6,669 nt of DNA from contig JACQWU010000026.1 in the NCBI GenBank assembly GCA_016209155.1, forward strand, positions 1 to 6,669, written 5' to 3'. Within the stretch, counting starts at the first letter, position 1. Each line of letters starts with the position of its first letter. The translations under genes and the position numbers were made by a program. Positions 1-6,500 of the stretch are shown here, piece after piece. Below the pieces are notes generated by a model that worked only from the letters and a program-made list of their open reading frames with translations, was not told where the DNA came from and did not search any database. This stretch comes from Candidatus Desantisiibacteriota bacterium. GTDB lineage: Bacteria; JACRDZ01.

Positions 1-407
1 AAATTATATATTTTGGTTGATACTTCAATATAGTTTTTTTTCTCATTTATTAACTCATCAAATAAAGTTTCATCTTCTTTATCAACTATAGATTTTTTTT
101 GCTTATTCAGGTTTTCATCCACAATTTTGGATAACACTATAATCCCCTCCTGTAATTCTTTAATTTCTTTAAAATCACTGGCTAAAAACATTTTATGCAG
201 GTTTATTCTAACTCCCTGTAAAAAAACACCTATATTAATTAAATTCCCCATTGGTTTAGTTTTTTTTTCAAAAAGAAATGTATCAGCATTATTAAGAGTT
301 TTTAAATTTGTAATCCCAATAAAACCAACGATTCCTACAATTATCGCAACAATAATAAATCCGCTAATAAGTTTTGTCCTGATTTTTATATTATCTAAAT
401 TCAACAT
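1..407 (-). CDS. Methyl-accepting chemotaxis protein, N-terminal part (3' end cut by window edge)
   Basis: This is the start of a transmembrane chemoreceptor, which senses a ligand and controls CheA through CheW. Reading from ATG at 407 gives 135 codons that stay open to the left edge. The N-terminus is typical of receptors: a short basic lead (NIKIRTKLISGF, residues 6-17), then one hydrophobic segment at about 14-33 rich in Ile, Val and Gly, then a helical, charged region. That layout resembles the four-helix-bundle (4HB_MCP) ligand-binding class. The second membrane segment, HAMP domain, methylation helices and signalling tip would lie outside the window, so the receptor call rests on the N-terminus and on the position 29 bases after cheW. 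A GGAGG at 416-420, 8 bases upstream, supports the start. Ligand unknown. A sensor kinase with the same kind of N-terminus is possible but less likely here. Confidence 0.82.
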   Translation of the reverse strand, partial: MLNLDNIKIRTKLISGFIIVAIIVGIVGFIGITNLKTLNNADTFLFEKKTKPMGNLINIGVFLQGVRINLHKMFLASDFKEIKELQEGIIVLSKIVDENLNKQKKSIVDKEDETLFDELINEKKNYIEVSTKIYN

Positions 408-436
408 TTGATTATCCTCCTTCTTTCTTTTATAAT

Positions 437-979
437 TTATTTTTGATTAATTTGATTTGCAGGTTTTTCTGCCTGCTTTATATCAATCACATCTTTTGTT
501 GAAATAACTTTGTTTATATCCAGTAGAATTTTTACTTTATCTCCGGACCTGCCTATTCCCAGAATATAATCAGTGTCAACTCTTTCACCAAAGCATGGAG
601 TATCTTCAATATCATTATTATCTATGTTTGCTACTTCAGAGACTTTATCAACTATTATCCCTAATTCAATATCATTTGCTTTTACCACAATTATGCATGT
701 TTTTTCAGTATGCGCTGCTTCCTGCATAGACAATTTTAAACGTAGATCCAGTATGGGAATAATTTTCCCGCGCAAATTAATAAATCCTTTAATAAATTTT
801 GGAACTTTTGGAATAGGTGTTATTACTAAAAATCCGATTATCTCGCGAACTTTTAATATTTCTATTCCATATTCTTCATCTCCTAAATAGAAAGTTAAAT
901 ATTTACCTCCTTTTTTTACTGTTTTGTTTTCATTTGATATATTTGTATCTTTTACTGATTCACAAGCGGCAATCGTCAT
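437..979 (-). CDS. cheW: Chemotaxis coupling protein CheW
   Basis: CheW is the cytoplasmic scaffold that links receptor tips to the P5 domain of CheA in the signalling array. The 180-residue product has a polar N-terminal tail of about 24 residues, then one CheW domain starting at KYLTFYLGDEEYGIEI (26-41). It has the family core motif INLRGKIIPILDLR (67-80), with the conserved Arg at 70, followed by the IIVVKAND and LGIIVDKVSEV strands. The last 20 or so residues are a polar Lys/Gln-rich tail. The length is slightly above the usual 150-170 because of the two tails. I chose ATG 979 over the in-frame ATG at 988, because the AGGAG at 989-993 touches the 988 ATG but sits 9 bases from 979. Stop is TAA. 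It follows cheB after an AT-rich gap and precedes the receptor gene by 29 bases, so cheW and the receptor are probably co-transcribed. Confidence 0.95.
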   Translation of the reverse strand: MTIAACESVKDTNISNENKTVKKGGKYLTFYLGDEEYGIEILKVREIIGFLVITPIPKVPKFIKGFINLRGKIIPILDLRLKLSMQEAAHTEKTCIIVVKANDIELGIIVDKVSEVANIDNNDIEDTPCFGERVDTDYILGIGRSGDKVKILLDINKVISTKDVIDIKQAEKPANQINQK

Positions 980-1144
980 TTTAATCATCTCCTTTTTAAA
1001 TATAGACAGAGAATTAAGGTATTTATAATATAATTAGGGTTATTTTTTTTAAAATCTTTAATTTTTTTAATAAAAAATATCAATTATTATGGTAATTACA
1101 AATATCCTTCAGTCATTTCACCCTAAACACCTGAATATCAACCG
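980..1144 (-). other. AT-rich intergenic region between cheB and cheW
   Basis: This is the largest gap in the cluster. It is almost pure A/T with long A and T runs and holds no credible gene; the only short frame is a six-codon ATG frame near 1116. There is no GC-rich hairpin followed by T's, so I see no intrinsic terminator. A TTGATA (minus strand, about 1079-1084) and TATTAT/TATAAA-like strings (about 1022-1032) could be promoter elements for cheW and the receptor, but no pair has both good matches and good spacing. In DNA this AT-rich such strings arise by chance. Confidence 0.4.
989..993 (-). promoter_or_regulatory. Ribosome binding site of cheW (decides the start)
   Basis: On the minus strand this reads AGGAG, preceded by a run of A. 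It directly abuts the upstream ATG (986-988), which is too close for initiation, and lies 9 bases before the ATG at 977-979. The second ATG is therefore the likely start. Confidence 0.7.
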
Positions 1145-1291
<147 letters not shown>

Positions 1292-2179
1292 TTAACGCAT
1301 TGCGAATAACCCCTTTGCTCCATCAGCACCCATACCGGTCAAAATCACACCAATGGCATTTCTACCCGCATTCATTGCAACAGAATGAAATAAAACATCA
1401 ACACTTGGTCTTTGATAATGTACTTGAGGACCTTTTTTTATTTTAACAAAATATTTTGAACCGCTTTCCTCAAGCAGCATATGATAATTTCCGGGAGCGA
1501 TCAGCGCAACTCCAGGTGCAACAATATCATTATCTTTTGCTTCTCTTACTTCCATCCTGGAGAGGCTATTTAACCTTTCAGCAAAACTTGTGGTAAAATA
1601 TTCCGGCATATGCTGAACAATAACTGTACCCGGCGCATCAGCAGGCAGTTCCTTTAATAAAGATTCAATAGCCACTGTACCGCCTGTCGAAGCGCCTATT
1701 GCAAGTATTTTATGTGTTGCATTTATTGCCCGCAAAACAACTTCACCTTTATTTGCTGATGCGATTTCTTCTCTATTATATTTTTTAATGTCCGCAGACG
1801 CTGCATTTCTTATTGCGCGGACAAGAATTCGCGGATCAGATGACACAGAAAATGTCGAACCGGGTTTATGTATAACATCAATTGCTCCCAATTCCAGAGC
1901 TTTTATTGCCGCTTCACTATTTTTTGGCGTAAGAGAACTTACGATAACTACAGGTATTGGATAAAATTTCATGAGTTTAGCCAGAAAGGTAAGTCCATCC
2001 ATTCTCGGCATTTCAATATCTAAAGTTACAACATCAGGTTTTAGATTAATTATTTTATCGCGGGCAACATATGGATCAACTGCCGTATCTATGACCTTTA
2101 TATCCGGATATGAAGATAATTGTTCTGTAAGAATCTTTCTTACAATTGCCGAGTCATCGACGATTAGTACCTTTATCAT
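1292..2179 (-). CDS. cheB: Protein-glutamate methylesterase CheB, cut short by an in-frame stop
   Basis: CheB removes methyl groups from receptor glutamates (and deamidates glutamines) and is activated by phosphate from CheA. This frame gives 295 residues. The receiver domain (about 1-120) has the acidic pair D8/D9, phospho-acceptor D54, the SS pair 81-82 and K105. A linker of about 35 residues leads to the CheB catalytic domain, with S164 in GASTGG, H190 in QHMP and D286 in GMGADGA. These match the Salmonella CheB triad numbering. The frame stops with TAA at 1292-1294, straight after LFAMR, about 48 residues before the family's usual end, and those residues are encoded in the same frame downstream. 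The triad is kept but the last strand and helix are lost, so the short product is probably unstable or inactive unless the stop is read through or is a sequence error. Start ATG has AAGGA at 2188-2192, and cheX ends 14 bases upstream. Confidence 0.93.
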   Translation of the reverse strand: MIKVLIVDDSAIVRKILTEQLSSYPDIKVIDTAVDPYVARDKIINLKPDVVTLDIEMPRMDGLTFLAKLMKFYPIPVVIVSSLTPKNSEAAIKALELGAIDVIHKPGSTFSVSSDPRILVRAIRNAASADIKKYNREEIASANKGEVVLRAINATHKILAIGASTGGTVAIESLLKELPADAPGTVIVQHMPEYFTTSFAERLNSLSRMEVREAKDNDIVAPGVALIAPGNYHMLLEESGSKYFVKIKKGPQVHYQRPSVDVLFHSVAMNAGRNAIGVILTGMGADGAKGLFAMR

Positions 2180-2193
2180 AATTAAATTCCTTC

Positions 2194-2664
2194 TTAAAAA
2201 AATAATTTATTATTTTTTTCAACATATAATTTAGTTTTAACAAAACCATTTTCAAATCCAATATCCATCTCAGCAATTATTTTTTTGCTATCCGCAATAT
2301 CTTCATTATTTATTATTTTTTTTGGCGGATCTATATAAAAAATTTCTTTTGTATCTGCAATTTCCGGGAGCAGATTTCCGCAAATTAAATTTACTATTTC
2401 ACCCAATGCATCTATTTTTTGATCCTCAGATGAATTAATTTCCTCCCCAAGCATATTTGCCGCTAATGTTGAAAGAAAATTGCCGCCGTAAACACTTAAT
2501 ATTAGTCTACCGCAAAATATACCTTTAAAATCCACACTCATGGTTGCCTCAGGACATGTATCTTTATATTTTTCAATGCTCTCCTCATCAATAAATATAT
2601 ATCCTGCCTCTTCAAAAATCTTTACCACTATTTTGTGAATTGTATTCTCGAATTCCGTCTTCAT
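2194..2664 (-). CDS. cheX: CheX-type chemotaxis phosphatase
   Basis: This is a cytoplasmic protein of the CheC/CheX/FliY group, which hydrolyses the aspartyl phosphate on CheY and so ends the signal. The 156-residue product has a single copy of the catalytic ExxN signature, E89 and N92 in ALGEIVNLICGN (86-97). It is preceded by a strand-rich section (FKGIFCGRLILSVYG, 46-60) and the ANMLGEE helix (69-75). One ExxN copy and no flagellar-switch domain fit CheX better than CheC or FliY, which usually have two copies or extra domains. ATG 2664 lies inside the end of cheY; GGAG at 2671-2674, 6 bases upstream, supports it. It overlaps cheY by 53 bases and ends 14 bases before cheB, so translation with its target CheY is probably coupled. 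Confidence 0.85.
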   Translation of the reverse strand: MKTEFENTIHKIVVKIFEEAGYIFIDEESIEKYKDTCPEATMSVDFKGIFCGRLILSVYGGNFLSTLAANMLGEEINSSEDQKIDALGEIVNLICGNLLPEIADTKEIFYIDPPKKIINNEDIADSKKIIAEMDIGFENGFVKTKLYVEKNNKLFF

Positions 2665-3040
2665 TTTTAGCTCCAGTCATTGATATTATTATTTCCTTCA
2701 AAAATTCTGGTGTAAATGGTTTATGTACAAATTTAGCATCAAGTTTTCTCAGCATTTCAATGCGCAATTCACTCCCTTCAGTTGAAACAATAACAACAGG
2801 TAAATTTTTCAAGAATTCTTCTTTCCTTAGTTCTTTCAGCATTTCCTCGCCATTCATAACAGGCATATTTAAATCAACAAGCGCAAGATCAATCCATGTT
2901 TTTTTAAGAATATTCAAACCTTCAAGCCCATTACCTGCTTCATGGATCTCACCTATAGAAACACCGCTTAAATGCAATACTTTTATTACCATTTTACGGG
3001 TAATTGCGCTATCATCTACTACAAGAATATTCAAAGCCAT
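2612..3040 (-). CDS. cheY: Chemotaxis response regulator CheY (single receiver domain)
   Basis: This is a stand-alone receiver domain that takes phosphate from CheA and is expected to bind the flagellar motor switch. The 142-residue product has the acidic pair D9/D10 (VVDDSAITRK), phospho-acceptor D56 in LVDLNMP, switch T87 in VST, and K107 in HKPF. The usual aromatic switch position, Tyr106 in E. coli, appears to be F104. There is no output domain. The receiver fold ends near residue 124; the last 18 or so residues are a polar tail encoded in the stretch shared with cheX. Start ATG has GGAG at 3048-3051, 7 bases upstream; stop is TGA, unlike its TAA-ended neighbours. Its place between cheD and a CheX phosphatase supports a chemotaxis role over a general receiver. 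Other CheY copies may exist elsewhere. Confidence 0.92.
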   Translation of the reverse strand: MALNILVVDDSAITRKMVIKVLHLSGVSIGEIHEAGNGLEGLNILKKTWIDLALVDLNMPVMNGEEMLKELRKEEFLKNLPVVIVSTEGSELRIEMLRKLDAKFVHKPFTPEFLKEIIISMTGAKNEDGIREYNSQNSGKDF

Positions 3041-3062
3041 TTTTTCTCTCCATATTAAAATA

Positions 3063-3545
3063 TTATATCTTCTTAGTTTCCCCGTTAATTTTTAAATATA
3101 CCTCGCCTGTCCCAATTTCCAGAAACATTGTTCTTGAAAGATTTTCTCCAACATCGTATGATTTTAATAATACATTATTTTTCCATAAGAGTTTACGGAG
3201 CATAATAAAATTTCTTTTGCCTATATTGAAAAAATCTTCGTCAGAATTACCGCTTCTGCATGATCCTCCGGCAACTTTAACAATCAACCTTTCTTTTTTA
3301 GCTCCAGCTTTATAAGCGGAAAGAAAAAATTTGGGGACACCGGTATCAACAAACATATATGGATTTTCATTTGCTTTTGCGCTGTCAATTGTTGAAAGCG
3401 GAAGCATAATATGGAGAAGTCCTCCTACATATGCCACCGGATCATATATTGTAATTCCAAGACAGCTTCCAAGCGCATAGGTTACTAAAGTACAATCTTT
3501 ATTCGTTGAAATTTTCATATCGCCTACACCTATTACATCAAGCAA
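3063..3545 (-). CDS. cheD: Chemoreceptor glutamine deamidase CheD (TTG start)
   Basis: CheD deamidates specific receptor glutamines to glutamates, creating methylation sites; in several bacteria it also binds CheC-family phosphatases. The 160-residue product has the full active-site pattern: T22, C28 in YALGSCLGITIYDP and H45 in GGLLHIMLP. These correspond to Thr21, Cys27 and His44 of Thermotoga CheD. Other family motifs are NPYMFVDTGVP (61-71), IGKRN (108-112) and DVGENLSR (131-138). The usual GGA after the KV strand reads GGSC (93-96), a small departure. The start is TTG at 3543-3545, preceded by GAGGTG; the first ATG is codon 10 and would remove the conserved first strand. The gene lies 35 bases after cheA and 22 before cheY. 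CheC is absent here, so CheX is the only phosphatase partner visible. Confidence 0.94.
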   Translation of the reverse strand: MLDVIGVGDMKISTNKDCTLVTYALGSCLGITIYDPVAYVGGLLHIMLPLSTIDSAKANENPYMFVDTGVPKFFLSAYKAGAKKERLIVKVAGGSCRSGNSDEDFFNIGKRNFIMLRKLLWKNNVLLKSYDVGENLSRTMFLEIGTGEVYLKINGETKKI

Positions 3546-3549
3546 ATTT

Positions 3550-3555
3550 CACCTC
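3550..3555 (-). promoter_or_regulatory. Ribosome binding site of cheD (supports the TTG start)
   Basis: The minus strand reads GAGGTG, ending 4 bases before the TTG (6 bases when counted from its AGG). No ATG or GTG in the cheD frame sits at this distance, so the site supports initiation at TTG. Confidence 0.75.
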
Positions 3556-3580
3556 AAGTTTCATATTTATATATTTTAAT

Positions 3581-6500
3581 TTATACAAACTGTAATGTAT
3601 TTTTTGAAAAACCTTCGTCTCTTGCCATATTTCCGATTCCATCAGGATCCAGAATAAGTCCCACACATCCATCAGCAAGTATAGCGGCTCCGGATATCCC
3701 ATCAACTTTACCTATCCCTTCACTAAGTGATTTGGCCACAACCTGCTGTTGTCCCAGTAATTCGTCAACTAAAAGCGCGTAATATCCTTTTTTATCACTC
3801 ATAAGCAAAAGCAGCGCTTTATCAAGGTCATTTACAGCATCAGGTATGTCAAATAACTTATTTAATCTGAATATTGGAACAAATTCATTGCGGATCTTCA
3901 CAATTTCTCCTCTTCCCATTACGCTTGAAACAGAATCAGCATCAGGCCGTAAACTCATAATTATATTAATAGCAGGAATAATAAAACATTCTTTCCCGAC
4001 TTTAATCAACATCCCATCTGTAATCGCAAGTGTAAGCGGAAGATGGATAGAAAAAACAGTTCCTTTACCTTTTTCAGAGGTTACATCTACCTGTCCGCGA
4101 AGGCTGTCTACTCCTTTTTTAACAACATCAAGACCAACTCCCCGCCCTGAGATATCCGTGATTTTATCTGCGGTTGAAAATCCGGGTAAAAATATAAGTT
4201 TAAAGATTTCACTTTCCGATAAATTTTTATTACTCTCTATCAGTCCCTTTTCTATTGCCTTTTTAACAATTTTTTCATGGTCAAGTCCTTTCCCGTCGTC
4301 GCTTATATTTACCACTACTTTACCGCTTAAATTTAAAGCCGAAAGATGAATTGTCCCTGATTCTTTTTTGCCGGATTTTTTACGGCTTTCAGGATCCTCT
4401 ATACCATGATCAACCGCATTCCTGATCAAATGAACAAGTGGGTCGTTCAGCACATCAACCATATTTCGGTCTATCTCAGTACCTTCACCTTCAATAATTA
4501 GATTAACAACTTTGTTGCTTTTTTGAGACAGATCTCTAACAAGACGGTTCATCTTTTGCAGGGTGGATTTAAGAGGCACCATACGAATAGTCATACTGAG
4601 ATCCTGAAGTTCTCTTACAATTTTACCTGTGTGCGCAACTTTTTTTGCAAGCCCGTGATTTACAGCAATTATTTTATCCTGTGAAATCATGGAATGAGCG
4701 ATTACGAGTTCACCTACCATATCAAGAAGTTTATCCATTTTATCGGTGTTTACTTTTACAAATGAACTTACTTCCTCCCCATTTATTTTTTTGAGTTTTC
4801 TTAATGAAGTTGCGACATCCTTCACACTGGCTACATTTGATTTAATAATAACTTTCCCCAGCGGCTCTTTCCCCTGACAGAATGCGGCAAGCTCAATATC
4901 TTCACGGCTTGCTTTCCCATCCGCAACCATAATATCACCTAAACGCAAAGATGTATTTATGGTATCAGATTCGGGTTCTAATTCAGATTCAATTTTTTCC
5001 GGATTGGTTAAAATATCAAGTAGTGCATAATATTCACCCGGAATTATTTTCTCTTCTCCTCCTATGGCATCATGAACAAATTGGATTAAATTCTTAATCA
5101 TATCCAATGAACGCAATGCCAGATCCGCATATTTGCCTGAATAAACAATTTGATGGTCTCTGATTCTGGAAAGAAGAGTCTCAGCATGGTGCGCAAATTC
5201 GTTAATCAATTTAAGACCGAGAAAAGCTGAGGTTCCTTTTATTGTATGGAAAGCTCTGAATACTATATTTAAAGATTCCTGATCCTCAGGATTTGATTCC
5301 AGATTAAGCAAGGCTGCTTCAGAGTTTTCAATATACTCATTGCTTTCATTAATAAATTCTTCCAGAGTACCAATATCAGCATCAGCAGGAAGAGTAAATG
5401 TTTGCTTATTATTTTCGGGAACCGAAAGCTGGGAATTATTTTTTTTGTTTGCAGCGGATTCCACTTTTTGAGATTTTTGATTCGCAATATTATTTGCTTC
5501 AGGTATATTTGTTTTATTTGATTTAGATTTATTATCAGATTCAGATTTAACTTTTTCCGGATTGGTTAATATATCAAAAAGTGTATAATATTCTCCCGGA
5601 ATTATTTTCTCTTCTCCTCCTATAGCATCATGAACAAATTGAATCAAATTCTTAATCATATCCAATGAACGCAATGCCAGATCGGCATATTTGCTTGAAA
5701 AAATAATTTCATGATCTCTGATTCTTGAAAGAAGAGTCTCAGCATGGTGCGCAAATTCGGAAATCTGGGGAAGACCGAGAAAAGCTGAAGTTCCCTTTAT
5801 TGTATGAAAAGCTCGGAATACTATATTCAAAGATTCCTGATCTTCAGGATTTGATTCCAGATTAAGCAAGGCTGTTTCAGAGTTTTCAATATACTCACTG
5901 CATTCATTAATAAATTCCTCTAAAGTAGCTATATCAGCATCAGCAGGAAGAACAAATGTTTGCTTATTATTTTCAGGATCAGAAGACAGGGAATTATTTT
6001 TTTTATTCACATCGGATTTCACAGCATCTTTAGGTTTTTGTTTAATATTATTATCCGGTTCAAGCATTTCCTGAATATCTCCAATTGTTTTTTCAACTTC
6101 ACCTATAATTTCCTGTTTTTTTTCAATTTTTTCATCAATAATTCTTATTATTTTCTGCTTAATATCCGTCAATTTTTTATTTATATCTTCAGAATAAATA
6201 TTACAGGAAATAAGCTGATCAATTGATTTACATAACTTTTGCACACTATCTTTATTATCAGGTTTTAATTGTATCAATAAAAGAGAAATATCATCTATGC
6301 AGAGATTTGAACTTTCTTTTCCCGCTAAGACTGAATTCTCCGTATTTTTTATTTGCATTTCTTTTTCATTACTGCGCAGCAAACCTGCAATAACCCCCTT
6401 TATGCCATCGAGTTCCGATACAGGGACATCCATATTATTTAAAACAGCTATTGAAATATCTAAAATTTTTGAAATATTTTTTATGATTTCTTTTGGAGAT

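Noticed and set aside
260-268. Run of nine A/T bases in the receptor gene as a possible phase-variation tract
   Set aside because: Similar 8-base runs occur throughout this AT-rich window, including inside cheA, and the frame is intact. Nothing marks this one as a switch.
573-890. Plus-strand open frame of 105 codons opposite cheW
   Set aside because: It lies wholly opposite a clear CheW gene, shows no family motifs and has no convincing ribosome binding site. It is an antisense shadow.
1031-1084. A/T inverted runs after cheB as a terminator
   Set aside because: The possible stem is only A-T pairs with no GC core, so it would be weak and is expected by chance in this composition.
1292-1294. 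Alternative genetic code with TAA read as Gln
   Set aside because: TAA is the terminator at sensible ends of cheA, cheD, cheX and cheW and of the cheB continuation, so general reassignment does not fit. Local readthrough cannot be excluded.
2640-3095. Plus-strand open frame of about 151 codons opposite cheY
   Set aside because: Its Ser/Phe/Ile-rich composition is what the complement of an AT-rich coding strand gives. It covers cheY and the junctions and has no recognisable domain.
3846-4349. Plus-strand open frame of 167 codons opposite the CheA P4/P5 region
   Set aside because: It lies fully antisense to well-conserved kinase motifs and has no family resemblance.
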